Origin: PCRC01 sp040384665
Lineage (GTDB): Bacteria > Pseudomonadota > Gammaproteobacteria > Burkholderiales > Burkholderiaceae_C
DNA length: 64,000 nt
NCBI GenBank assembly: GCA_040384665.1
Contig: JAZKIY010000009.1
Span: forward strand, 62,001 to 126,000
Reading direction: 5' to 3'
A model generated the notes under the pieces. The model was not told the DNA's origin. It saw nothing but the letters and a program-made list of their open reading frames with translations, and did not search any database. Both the position numbers and the translations under genes were made by a program. Of this stretch, positions 1 through 7,841 are shown piece after piece. How positions within the stretch are numbered: position 1 is the first letter of the stretch; each line of letters begins with the position of its first letter.

Positions 1-2
1 TT

Positions 3-176
3 GTGGCCAGCGCATCCCAGGTGCATTACGTGACCGGTTCCGGCAACGTGGAGAGTGGTTCGGCTTCCGTGATGGTGCCCAAACTTTTTGGTGTCAAGTT
101 GCCCGCGACCGCCGCGACGGCAGCCATTGCCGGCACCAAACCCGCAACGTCGGCTGCTCCGGCAGAAGACAACTGA
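3..176 (+). CDS. C-terminal fragment of an unidentified protein
   Basis: An open frame enters from the left edge and ends at a TGA 31 bases before the likely start of the secretion adaptor gene. The 57 visible residues are rich in Ala, Ser, Thr and Val, and the last twenty or so form a low-complexity Ala/Pro/Thr tail ending in EDN. I recognise no domain. Its position just upstream of hlyD and tolC-type genes suggests membership of the same type I secretion operon, where the ABC ATPase or a secreted substrate often lies. The visible part does not resemble the end of an ABC transporter, so the function stays open. Confidence 0.5.
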   Translation: MASASQVHYVTGSGNVESGSASVMVPKLFGVKLPATAATAAIAGTKPATSAAPAEDN

Positions 177-207
177 CCCACCGTGTCAGCCCGCCCACTT
201 TGTGAAG

Positions 208-1554
208 ATGCCCATGGATCCGTCCGATAAAAGCCTGTTGCCCGCTGTCTTGCAGAACGGGGACGATGCGCCCAGCTCCGTCAAGGCTTTGCCTTACTCC
301 AAAAAGAAGACCAGAAAGACGTGGGCAATCTGGGGCTCCGGCGCTTTGTTGGCCGCTTTCGGCCTTGGTTTTCCGGTGGAATCGGTGGTGATTTCGCAGG
401 GCCGCGTCATCCCTTCAGACCAGATCAAGGCGATTCAGCATCTGGAAGGCGGCATCGTCAGCGCCGTGATGGTGAAAGAAGGCGAAACGGTCAAGGTGGG
501 CCAACCTCTGGTGGAAATTGACCTGGGTGGCAACAGCCTGAACCTGGAAGAACTGACCGTGCGCAATGCCGCCTTGCAGGCCACACGCACCCGTTTGCTG
601 GCGGAGATTCAAGGCAAGTCGGTGACGCGCAGCGGGTTTGGCCGCGATCTGGACGACTCTGTGTACCAGGCGGAATCGGGTGCTTATGAGGCCCGCTCCC
701 TGGAGCAGCAAGGCATTGTGGCGGCGGCCGAATCGGGCCTGGTGCAGGCCAAGAGCAAGTTGGCGGAACAACAAGAGCGCGTGAACGCGCTGTCGTCCCG
801 GCTCGCGCTGTACCAAAAAGAAGTGACCATGTCACAGCAGTTGCTGGATGAAAAGTTGATTCCGCAACTGGAAGTGCTTGAGAAGCAGCGGCAGATGGAA
901 ACGGTGCGTGGCGAACTGGCGACCGCACGCCAGGGGTTGTCTTCAGCCAGTGCTGCCATCGGTGAAGCCCAGGCCAAAGTGGTTGAGGCCACCGGTCGTT
1001 TCCGGCGGCGTGCTTCTGACGAGTTGGCCACACTGGAGCGCCAGATTGGCAGTTCGAGCGAAGACCTGGCGCGTGCCAAGCTGCAACGTTCCCGAACCGT
1101 GGTGCGGGCACCCGCAGACGGCATTGTCAAGGGCCTGCGCAACCCGAGTCCGGGTTGGGTGGTCAAGCCGGGTGAGCAAATCATGGAAGTGGTGCCTGAC
1201 CGCGCGCAGATCACGATCGAAGCCCGCCTGAGCCCGAACGACCGTGGCTATGTGCACAACGGCCAAGTGGCGCGCGTCAAGGTCAGCGCCTACGACTTCC
1301 TGCGCTATGGCTCCATCGACGGCAAGGTGACGCTGGTCGGCGCCGATGCCGACAGCGACCCAACCAACCCGGTGATGCGCTCGTACTACAAGATGCTCAT
1401 CGGCACGGACCAGACATTCGTCGGCACCCGGGAGAACCAGATCACGCCCGGCATGGAGGTGGAGGTGGACCTGTTGGTGGGCAAAGACCCGTTCATTTGG
1501 TACATGCTCAGACCGGTTCTGAAAGTTCAGCGCCAAGCCTTCCAGGAGCCATGA
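208..1554 (+). CDS. HlyD-family type I secretion periplasmic adaptor
   Basis: This is the membrane fusion protein of a type I secretion system, linking an inner-membrane ABC exporter to TolC. From the ATG at 208 it has 448 residues, normal for HlyD/PrtE adaptors. A short cytoplasmic N-terminus (about 1-38) is followed by one membrane span (about 39-56). Next come a lipoyl half-motif with QHLEGGIVS, a long coiled-coil hairpin rich in Gln, Glu, Ala and Leu, a second lipoyl half with VRAPADGIVKGL, and a beta-barrel C-terminal domain. The frame is open further upstream to 88 but that stretch overlaps the previous gene and looks non-coding. ATG at 214 and GTG at 202 are alternative starts. The TolC-family gene begins one base after the stop, so the two are co-transcribed. 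The partner ABC ATPase is not visible. Confidence 0.88.
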   Translation: MPMDPSDKSLLPAVLQNGDDAPSSVKALPYSKKKTRKTWAIWGSGALLAAFGLGFPVESVVISQGRVIPSDQIKAIQHLEGGIVSAVMVKEGETVKVGQPLVEIDLGGNSLNLEELTVRNAALQATRTRLLAEIQGKSVTRSGFGRDLDDSVYQAESGAYEARSLEQQGIVAAAESGLVQAKSKLAEQQERVNALSSRLALYQKEVTMSQQLLDEKLIPQLEVLEKQRQMETVRGELATARQGLSSASAAIGEAQAKVVEATGRFRRRASDELATLERQIGSSSEDLARAKLQRSRTVVRAPADGIVKGLRNPSPGWVVKPGEQIMEVVPDRAQITIEARLSPNDRGYVHNGQVARVKVSAYDFLRYGSIDGKVTLVGADADSDPTNPVMRSYYKMLIGTDQTFVGTRENQITPGMEVEVDLLVGKDPFIWYMLRPVLKVQRQAFQEP

Positions 1555-1555
1555 C

Positions 1556-3409
1556 GTGCGGGTGCCATTGACTCCCCTGTATGTTGCCCTGGTGCTGGGT
1601 GGCCTGGTGCTGCCGGTGTCTGCGCAAGGCCCGGCCAACCCCGCGCTGTCACAGGCAGACAAACTCTCGGGCCGTTCGGTCGGCGTGCTGGAGTACGCCG
1701 GCAAGGTGCGTTTTGCCCTGTTGCAGATGGCGCAGGAGCACCCCGAGGTGTTGACCGCGAAGTCAGAAGCCACGATCAGTGGCTTTGAGGCGGACACGGC
1801 CAAACAGGCGCGCTACCCGCGTTTTGCCGTGGGCGCCGCCACTGGCCAATCGGCGACCAACACGAGTTCGTCGGCCGAATCCGGGTCATTCAATGCGGTG
1901 ACCGCCAGTGTCCGGATGAGCCTGCTGGACGGCGGCTTGATCAGCTCACGCATCCGTGCGGCCGATGCCAATGTGGGCGCCAAGTCGGAGGCGGTGAAAG
2001 CCGTGTCGCAGAAAGTGGTGCTGGACGGCATCACCACCTATTTGCAGGTGCAGCGGTTCGATCTGAAAAAGCGCATCGCCAGCAAATCCACCCAGATCCT
2101 TGACGAGTTGACGCGGGTAGAACAGCGGCGTGTTGATCTGGGTGCCGTGGGCCAGGGGGATGCCAAGCTGGCGTCGTCGCGCCGCGCAGGCGCCGCCGCC
2201 AAGCGCCAGGAGTTCGATGCGTTACTGACCGATTCGGTCGCCAAGTTCGAAACCTATTTCAAATTCCGGCCCAACCCTTCGCTGCTGCCCAGCCTGGTGC
2301 TGCCCAAGGAGTGGGCGGTGCGTTCGCTGGACGAGGCCATCACCCAGGCCGAGGCCAGCAGTTCTGAATTGGGCGAGGCGCGACAACGCATTGCGCGCGC
2401 CAATGCGCTGGTGGACCGGGAAAAAGCCTCGCGCTTCCCCACGCTGGACGCGGTGGTCTCCAAGACGCGCGACAACCGTGCGCTGGCCGCCGACCCGACC
2501 CGCGCCGCTCTGGAGTTGAACCTCAACCTCGGCACCGGTTTTGACATCTCGACCCGCATCAAGTCGGCGATGGCCGAAGTTGAATCGCAAGAAGCCAAAC
2601 TGGACGCCGCACGCGCCAACCTGGTGGAGGTGACCTCGGCCGCCTATGGGCGCACCTTCTCGGGCGCGGAGCGGGAAAAGCAGTTGCTGGAAGCGGTCAG
2701 CGAGTCGAACGTGGCTTACCAATCCCGCCGCCGCCTGCTGGGTTTTGGCCGTGAAACGCTGCAGAACGTGCTGGACGCGCAGCTGGAGCATTTCTCGCTG
2801 CTGCTGGACCTGGTCGACGCGGTGTTTGACGTGCGCGTGGCCGAATTCCGCCTGGCCAGAACCAGCGGTCGTTTGCTGCTTGAACCCAACAGCAACAACG
2901 CGTGGCTCAACTCGGCGGTGGCCTCCACCGACTACAGCGACATCATCACCGAGAGCCTGCTGGACCAGCCCGCAGGGGACTGCAAGGCCCCGAGCTGCGG
3001 TGGTCCTTTGGGGGCACCGCCCGCGCCGAAAAACCCGGCATTGAAGCAGTCGAACGGCCTAGGCCAGCCCGACGCTTTGCCGACGCGTGCAACGCCGTCT
3101 GGCGGCCGCGCCGTGTCTGCGCCTGCACCGGTTGCGCCCGTGGTGGCCGAGCCAACGCCTGTTCGATTGCCAGAGCCTTTTGTACCGCCGCCACGGCCCC
3201 CGGTGGCCACGTCGGTTGCCCCTGCACCAGTGGCAACGCCAGTGGCCGCACCGGCCCCGGCCCCTGCGCCGGCCGTGGTGTCTGCGCGCAAGCCACCCGC
3301 CCAGGCGTTCCGCTCCTCCATGGAGTCGGGTGCCGAGGGCGATGCCAACCGGTCGGTGGAGCCCGCGGCGGCACCGCCGTCCAGCCGCTGGCGCCCCCTC
3401 ATCAACTGA
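1556..3409 (+). CDS. TolC-family outer membrane protein with long Pro/Ala-rich tail
   Basis: This is an outer-membrane efflux channel of the TolC family, presumably pairing with the HlyD protein just upstream (one-base spacing, GTG start). Residues 1-23 look like a Sec signal peptide ending VSA before QG. Residues 45-460 carry the Ala/Glu/Arg-rich alternating helix pattern of two OEP repeats. From about residue 470 to 617 the protein departs from the family. This tail holds two cysteines close together (476 and 481) and then a Pro/Ala/Val-rich, low-complexity region. Ordinary TolC proteins stop near 430-490 residues, so the tail is an extra periplasmic extension. Its role is unknown; peptidoglycan spanning or partner docking are guesses. 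Confidence 0.87.
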   Translation: MRVPLTPLYVALVLGGLVLPVSAQGPANPALSQADKLSGRSVGVLEYAGKVRFALLQMAQEHPEVLTAKSEATISGFEADTAKQARYPRFAVGAATGQSATNTSSSAESGSFNAVTASVRMSLLDGGLISSRIRAADANVGAKSEAVKAVSQKVVLDGITTYLQVQRFDLKKRIASKSTQILDELTRVEQRRVDLGAVGQGDAKLASSRRAGAAAKRQEFDALLTDSVAKFETYFKFRPNPSLLPSLVLPKEWAVRSLDEAITQAEASSSELGEARQRIARANALVDREKASRFPTLDAVVSKTRDNRALAADPTRAALELNLNLGTGFDISTRIKSAMAEVESQEAKLDAARANLVEVTSAAYGRTFSGAEREKQLLEAVSESNVAYQSRRRLLGFGRETLQNVLDAQLEHFSLLLDLVDAVFDVRVAEFRLARTSGRLLLEPNSNNAWLNSAVASTDYSDIITESLLDQPAGDCKAPSCGGPLGAPPAPKNPALKQSNGLGQPDALPTRATPSGGRAVSAPAPVAPVVAEPTPVRLPEPFVPPPRPPVATSVAPAPVATPVAAPAPAPAPAVVSARKPPAQAFRSSMESGAEGDANRSVEPAAAPPSSRWRPLIN

Positions 3410-3421
3410 GCGGCGGGTGGG

Positions 3422-5110
3422 TCAGGCGCCAGTGCGGTCTGGCGTCTCGCCCACCATGATTTCGTCGTCCCACCAAGCGGCCAGCCACTGGCCAAACACG
3501 CTCACCTCGGGCATCAGCGCTGAGCCTGCAAACGCTTCGCAGGCCTGCGCCACCGAGGCGCCTTCTGCCAGGCGGCTGACCCATGCAGACTGCTGGGCAT
3601 CCAGGGTCTTGAAATGGGGTTGCAGGCCTTTGCGCCACACCATCAGGGTCGCTGGGCTGTCCAGCCGAACCGGGGCGGGTACTTCCAGGTCGTCGTGAAT
3701 CGCTTTCCAGAGCGTCACCGCGTTGGTGCTGACTTGCCGCAACAACAGGCTGGGGTGCAGTGCAGGGCTGCGTGTCAGCCAGGCTTGTGCCGTGTCGGCG
3801 GCTGCGCTGGCGGCGTTCAGTGCGGGGCAGTCTGCGCTGTCAAAGCGTGAGCGCAGGTCCCAGTCAAGCTGGGCCAGTTCGTGCAACTCGGGGTTCAGGG
3901 GGTAGAGCGACTGCAGGTGCGCCGGGAAGCGGGCACCGTACTGGCCCAGGCTGCGCGACTGGGGCGGGTGGCCCACGGCGAAGTTGCGGGCCAGCGGGTC
4001 GAAGGCCTCTGTGCCCATGTACAGCACGGTTTTTTCGAACACATCGGCGAGCACCTCGGCCAGCCGGGCGCGGTAGGCGTTGTGGTAGATGCCCAGCCGC
4101 GCGCCGGTGTGGACCCCCTCGCTGGCGCGCACATGCCTGGCCATGCCCTGCGCGGCCGGGTCCAGCACAAAGTCGGCCATCTCGCGCTGCACGTCGGGCA
4201 GGCGCGGGGTGGTGTGTGTGGGTGGTGCAAAGCGCGGCGTTGCGGTGGTGTGGGTGGGCTGGCTGGCGTTGTGTGGCTGGCGAGCGGCGATGGCGCGGGC
4301 GACCGACAGTTCGTCCAGCAGGGTTGGCAGTGGCGGGATGTGGTCGTCGCGCTCGATCATGGTGGCAACCGGGCCAAAGGTGCGCAGTGCCTCGGCATAC
4401 AGTGCCCACACCGGGTCGGCCACCGGGTGGTCGTGGGTGTCCACAATGTGGCGGCCTTCGTTCGAGTGGCCCGCCAGGTGGAACTGCTGCACCCGGCGGC
4501 GGGGCAGGCCCTGCAGGTAGTGCAGCGGGTTGAAGCCGTGGTTGACGCTGCTGACGTAGATGTTGTTGATGTCCACCAGCAGCAGGCAGTCGGCCTCGTT
4601 GGCCACGTGGCTCAGGAACTCCCACTCGCTGGCGGCCGAGTGGTTGAACTCGATGTAGCTCGACACGTTTTCCACCACAAAGCGGCGTTGCAGAACATCT
4701 TGCGCGCGGCGAATCTGGTCGACCAGGTGGCGTGCGGCCTCGTCGGTGTAAGGCAGTGGGTAGAGGTCGTGCAGCTGCTCGGGGCCAGGGCCGATCCAGC
4801 ACAGGTGGTCGGAAATCCACAGCGGCTGCACGCGGTCGGCCAGCGCCTTGACCTGGCGCAGGTAGGCTGGGTCCAGCGTGCCGGGCGCGCCCAGCGACAT
4901 CGCCACGCCGTGCATCACGACGGGATAGTCGCGGCGGATCTGGTCGAGTGTCTGCAGCGGCTTGCCGCCGGCGACCAGGTAGTTGTCGGTGGTGATTTCC
5001 AGCCAGTCGAGCGGCTGTGGTGCCGTCAGAAAGTCGGCGTAATGCGGGGTGCGCAGGCCCAGGCCAAAACCGGGGTTGGGTGTGGTCAGTGTGCTGCCGG
5101 AGAAAGACAT
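3422..5110 (-). CDS. bufB: Fused bufferin maturase: MNIO (BufB/DUF692) plus BufC (DUF2063)
   Basis: Residues 1-278 form a DUF692 enzyme of the multinuclear non-heme iron oxidase (MNIO) class. Visible candidate metal ligands are HG at 67-68, SDH at 100-102, ENVSSY from 147, DINN from 180, NHG at 190-192, HLAGH from 211, DTHDHP from 224 and ER at 253-254. A Thr/Pro/His-rich linker (about 280-305) leads into a DUF2063/BufC-type domain (about 306-555) with LGIYHNAYRARL and DWDLRSRFDS. BufB and BufC are normally separate subunits that recognise the BufA precursor and modify its cysteines; here they are one 562-residue chain. It lies downstream of a BufA2-like gene on the same strand, with a terminator hairpin between, and ends 12 bases from the convergent tolC-type gene. 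Domain identities are firm from motifs; the metallophore role is family knowledge. Confidence 0.87.
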   Translation of the reverse strand: MSFSGSTLTTPNPGFGLGLRTPHYADFLTAPQPLDWLEITTDNYLVAGGKPLQTLDQIRRDYPVVMHGVAMSLGAPGTLDPAYLRQVKALADRVQPLWISDHLCWIGPGPEQLHDLYPLPYTDEAARHLVDQIRRAQDVLQRRFVVENVSSYIEFNHSAASEWEFLSHVANEADCLLLVDINNIYVSSVNHGFNPLHYLQGLPRRRVQQFHLAGHSNEGRHIVDTHDHPVADPVWALYAEALRTFGPVATMIERDDHIPPLPTLLDELSVARAIAARQPHNASQPTHTTATPRFAPPTHTTPRLPDVQREMADFVLDPAAQGMARHVRASEGVHTGARLGIYHNAYRARLAEVLADVFEKTVLYMGTEAFDPLARNFAVGHPPQSRSLGQYGARFPAHLQSLYPLNPELHELAQLDWDLRSRFDSADCPALNAASAAADTAQAWLTRSPALHPSLLLRQVSTNAVTLWKAIHDDLEVPAPVRLDSPATLMVWRKGLQPHFKTLDAQQSAWVSRLAEGASVAQACEAFAGSALMPEVSVFGQWLAAWWDDEIMVGETPDRTGA

Positions 5111-5130
5111 CTTGAGCGCATCGGCAATGG

Positions 5131-5161
5131 AAAAAACGTCCCGTCAATGCTGACGGGACGT
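5131..5161 (-). terminator. Intrinsic terminator between bufA2 and the bufBC fusion
   Basis: On the minus strand an 11-bp perfect stem (ACGTCCCGTCA pairing with its complement) closes a 4-base loop and is followed directly by a run of T residues. It sits after the bufA2 stop and before the bufBC start. Partial read-through here would give much precursor peptide and little maturase. Confidence 0.85.
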
Positions 5162-5188
5162 CGGGTTCTGCACAAGGGCAGTGCGGGA

Positions 5189-5464
5189 TTACAGGTCGCC
5201 GATCACGCCTTTTTGCGTCAGGCACTGGGCCGCAGTGACAGCGACGAAGCCGTGGCCTTTGCAGGCGTTCTGGCCTTTGCAGCTGTGCTCGGCGGTCTTG
5301 CAGGCGCTGTTGCCCTTGCAGGCGTGCACGTTGTAGCAATGCACTTTGTCGCCAGCGCCAATGGCTTTGCCGGAAGAGCCTTTGGGTGCGTCGGCGGCGA
5401 AAGCGGTGGCGGCCATGGCGAGTGTGGCGGCGGTCAAGGCGAAAGAAGTGGCGAAATGGGTCAT
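5189..5464 (-). CDS. bufA2: BufA2-like bufferin metallophore precursor
   Basis: A 91-residue secreted peptide. Residues 1-23 form a Sec signal peptide (AFA before AD). The mature part carries six cysteines at about 43, 49, 55, 62, 68 and 81 in near-regular spacing, with repeated CKG and ACK units and a KGHG motif. This matches BufA2-type bufferins, ribosomally made peptides whose cysteines are oxidised by the MNIO enzyme BufB/BufC and which bind copper in the periplasm. The ATG at 5464 is chosen because an AGGAG lies just upstream and the signal peptide begins there; the longer open frame is unsupported. The maturase fusion is the next gene. No DoxX-like BufD, sigma factor or anti-sigma gene is nearby. 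The copper role comes from the family, not from this sequence. Confidence 0.85.
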   Translation of the reverse strand: MTHFATSFALTAATLAMAATAFAADAPKGSSGKAIGAGDKVHCYNVHACKGNSACKTAEHSCKGQNACKGHGFVAVTAAQCLTQKGVIGDL

Positions 5465-5540
5465 GGTGAACTCCTGGTGGTTTTGAAATGGTGGAAGACC
5501 GCATTCAGGTGTCAGATGAATATCCAGTCTGCGGTGGTTC

Positions 5541-5568
5541 TTAGTAGGCGGTGTTCCGCATTTCTTAC
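5541..5568 (-). promoter_or_regulatory. Possible ECF-type promoter of bufA2
   Basis: Reading the minus strand, GTAAG is followed after 15 bases by CCTACTAA, about 77 bases before the bufA2 start. GTAA-type -35 elements are used by ECF sigma factors that control bufferin operons in other bacteria. The -10 match is loose, so this is only a candidate. Confidence 0.25.
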
Positions 5569-5623
5569 GCGCACCGCAACGAAAAAATCTCGGAAACGGC
5601 CATGGCATGGTTGTCAGTAATTT

Positions 5624-5639
5624 AATCAAACGATTGATT
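5624..5639. promoter_or_regulatory. Palindromic operator candidate for the TetR regulator
   Basis: Perfect inverted repeat AATCAA-ACGA-TTGATT lying 20 bases before the start of the TetR-family gene. The position and 16-bp symmetry fit an autoregulatory operator that would also control the whole efflux operon, since the regulator is its first gene. Confidence 0.65.
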
Positions 5640-5659
5640 TATGTGGTGTAATCGCGGCC

Positions 5660-6364
5660 ATGTTGCGTGCCCAGAATTTGCCTTCAGACGCCAGCTTGCC
5701 CCAGCGCAGCGACGGTGCCGAATCGCGCCAGCGGCTGTTGCATGCCGCGCTGGCGCTGTTTGCCGAGAAAGGTTTTGCCAAGACCTCCACGCGCGAGATT
5801 GCGCAAGCGGCGGGCGCCAACATCGCGGCCATCAGCTACTACTTTGGCGACAAGGCGGGGCTGTATCGGGCGGCGTTTTTTGAGCCCATCAACGGCGTCG
5901 GTGGCAGCCCCAGCGACGCGATCCCGCTGTTTGACCAGCCGCACTTCACGCTGGGCGAGTCCCTGCGTGGGCTGCTGGAGAGTTTTGTGGCGCCGCTCAA
6001 GCAAGACGAACTGGCGCAGCAGTGTGTGCGCCTGCACTTCCGCGAAATGATCGAACCCACCGGCGTCTGGGCCGAGCAAATCGACAGCGGCATCAAGCCC
6101 GCCCACGCCGCGCTGGTGGCCGTTTTGTGCCGGCACCTTGGGCTCAAGCGCGCCGACGACGACGTGCACCGGCTGGCGTTTGCCATCGTGGGCCTGGCGC
6201 TGCAGTTGTTCATCAACCGCGACGTGATGCAGGCGATTCGCCCCGGCCTGATTGCCAGTCCGCGCGCCATCGACCTGTACGTCGAACGGCTCACCGTGTA
6301 TGCCGAAGCGATGGTGGGCGCCGAGCAGGTGCGCCGCAACCCCAGCCCAAGGACCACCCCATGA
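5660..6364 (+). CDS. TetR/AcrR regulator of the CerR type
   Basis: A 234-residue transcriptional repressor. The N-terminal DNA-binding domain spans about residues 22-70, with a helix-turn-helix around 42-61 (TSTREIAQAAGANIAAISYYF). The rest is a ligand-binding domain like that of CecR/YbiH-type regulators (DUF1956), which often control export pumps. The last codon overlaps the start of the outer-membrane efflux lipoprotein gene as ATGA, so regulator and pump form one operon. The palindrome just upstream is the likely site of autoregulation. The inducing compound cannot be read from the sequence. Confidence 0.88.
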   Translation: MLRAQNLPSDASLPQRSDGAESRQRLLHAALALFAEKGFAKTSTREIAQAAGANIAAISYYFGDKAGLYRAAFFEPINGVGGSPSDAIPLFDQPHFTLGESLRGLLESFVAPLKQDELAQQCVRLHFREMIEPTGVWAEQIDSGIKPAHAALVAVLCRHLGLKRADDDVHRLAFAIVGLALQLFINRDVMQAIRPGLIASPRAIDLYVERLTVYAEAMVGAEQVRRNPSPRTTP

Positions 6365-7812
6365 CTTTCCCGCTGCATTGGCCCGCCCTGGGGCTGTCGT
6401 TGCTGTTGGCCGCCTGCGCCAGCGTCCCGCCCACCAGCGTGCCCCCGGTGCTGCCGGCGCAGTGGCAGGCCCCGTTGCCACACAACGGCACGCTGACCGA
6501 TTTGACGCAGTGGTGGCAGCAACAGGGCGACCCCTTGCTGGTGGAACTGATTGACGCAGCCCAGCGTGTCAGCCCTGGCGTGTCGGCCGCCCGCTCGCGC
6601 ATCGCGCAGGCGCGTGCCACCCGGGTGGGCGCGGGCGCCAGCCTCGGCCCGTCGCTGGACGCGAGTGCCAGCGCCAGCCGGGCACCGGTCCAGTCCGGCA
6701 GTGGTGTTGGCGGTGGTGCAGGGAGCACAGGCTTCAGCGCCAACAGCCCACCCGCCACCACCGTGCAGGCCGGCCTGCAGGCCGCGTGGGAGATCGATCT
6801 GTTCGGTGGCAACCGCGCGAATCTGGACGCCGCGCAGGCCCGGCTCGACGGCGCCGAAGCGCAGTGGCACGACGCCCGCGTGTCGGTGGCGGCCGAGGTG
6901 GCCAACCAGTACCTGGCCTTGCGCAGCTGCCAGCGCCTGCTGGCGGTGAGCGAGGCCGACGCCGCCTCCCGCGCAGAAACCGCCCGCCTGACCGACCTCA
7001 GCACGAACGCCGGCTTCACCGCGCCCGCCAACGCTGCCCTGGCCCGCGCCAGTGCGGCCGACGCGCGCAGCCGCGCCACACAGCAGCGCGGCCTGTGTGC
7101 GTTGGATTTGAAGGCGCTGGTGGCCCTCACCGGCCTTGCCGAGCCTGATTTAAAGCAAAAAGTGGCACAAGCCCTAGTGAAATCTGACGATTTAGCTCCT
7201 GTATTCATAGCGTCAGTGCCGCTGCAAACACTCAGCCAGCGGCCCGACGTGTTCAGCGCCGAGCGCGAGGTGGTCGCCGCCAGCGGCGAGGTCGGCTTTG
7301 CGCAAGCACAACGGCTGCCACGCCTGAGTCTGAACGGCAGCATTGGCGTGGTCGGCTACCGCGTGGCCGGGGTCAGCGTGAACGCCGACACCTGGTCGAT
7401 TGGCCCGATCTCGCTGTCGGTGCCGTTGTTCGACGGTGGCCGTGCGGCGGCCAATGTGGTGGCCGCGCAGGCGCGCTACGACGACGCGGTGCTGCAGTAC
7501 CAGGGCAAGGTGCGCCAGGCGGTGCGTGAGGTGGAAGAAGCGCTGGTGAACTTGCAGAGCACCGACGCCCGCAGCACCGACGCCGCCACCGCCAGCGAGG
7601 GCTACCGCGCCGCCTTCACCGCCACCGAGGCCCGCTACCGCGCCGGGCTGGCCAGCCTGGTGGAACTGGAAGACACCCGCCGCACCGCGCTGGCGGCCGA
7701 CACCACCCGCCTCACCCTGCAGCGCGAACGCGCCGCCGCCTGGGTGGCGCTGTACCGCGCCGTGGGCGGCGGCTGGCAGGCCTCGGCACCACTCGCCGCG
7801 GCCCCGCGCTGA
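6361..7812 (+). CDS. RND efflux outer-membrane lipoprotein, NodT/OprM family
   Basis: This is the outer-membrane channel of a tripartite RND pump. It has 483 residues from the ATG that overlaps the regulator's stop. Residues 1-19 form a lipoprotein signal with lipobox LAAC, so Cys19 would be acylated. Two OEP repeats follow, including the typical WEIDLFGG segment and RRTALAADTTRLTLQRE near the end. A stretch of about 22 residues near 263-284 is encoded by a copy of the dispersed repeat found elsewhere in intergenic DNA. It lies just before the SQRPDVFSAE segment, a place that varies in length within the family. The adaptor gene follows after 29 bases. Confidence 0.93.
   Translation: MTFPLHWPALGLSLLLAACASVPPTSVPPVLPAQWQAPLPHNGTLTDLTQWWQQQGDPLLVELIDAAQRVSPGVSAARSRIAQARATRVGAGASLGPSLDASASASRAPVQSGSGVGGGAGSTGFSANSPPATTVQAGLQAAWEIDLFGGNRANLDAAQARLDGAEAQWHDARVSVAAEVANQYLALRSCQRLLAVSEADAASRAETARLTDLSTNAGFTAPANAALARASAADARSRATQQRGLCALDLKALVALTGLAEPDLKQKVAQALVKSDDLAPVFIASVPLQTLSQRPDVFSAEREVVAASGEVGFAQAQRLPRLSLNGSIGVVGYRVAGVSVNADTWSIGPISLSVPLFDGGRAAANVVAAQARYDDAVLQYQGKVRQAVREVEEALVNLQSTDARSTDAATASEGYRAAFTATEARYRAGLASLVELEDTRRTALAADTTRLTLQRERAAAWVALYRAVGGGWQASAPLAAAPR
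7148..7212 (+). repeat. Dispersed repeat family 1, copy A (inside NodT coding sequence)
   Basis: Contains the family core CAAGCCCTAGTGAAATCTG plus GCTCCTG and CATAGC near its end. It is read in frame within the efflux lipoprotein gene and adds a short Lys/Val/Ala/Asp segment. Confidence 0.72.
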
Positions 7813-7841
7813 ACCCCTACCCGAACCACGAAGAGAACCCG

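Noticed and set aside
88..207. Upstream extension of the HlyD reading frame by 40 codons
   Set aside because: Overlaps the end of the preceding gene in another frame, is Pro/Arg-rich, and precedes the natural N-terminus of the family.
5465..5629. Upstream extension of the bufA2 reading frame by 55 codons
   Set aside because: It would place the signal peptide inside the protein; a good ribosome site and signal peptide start at 5464.
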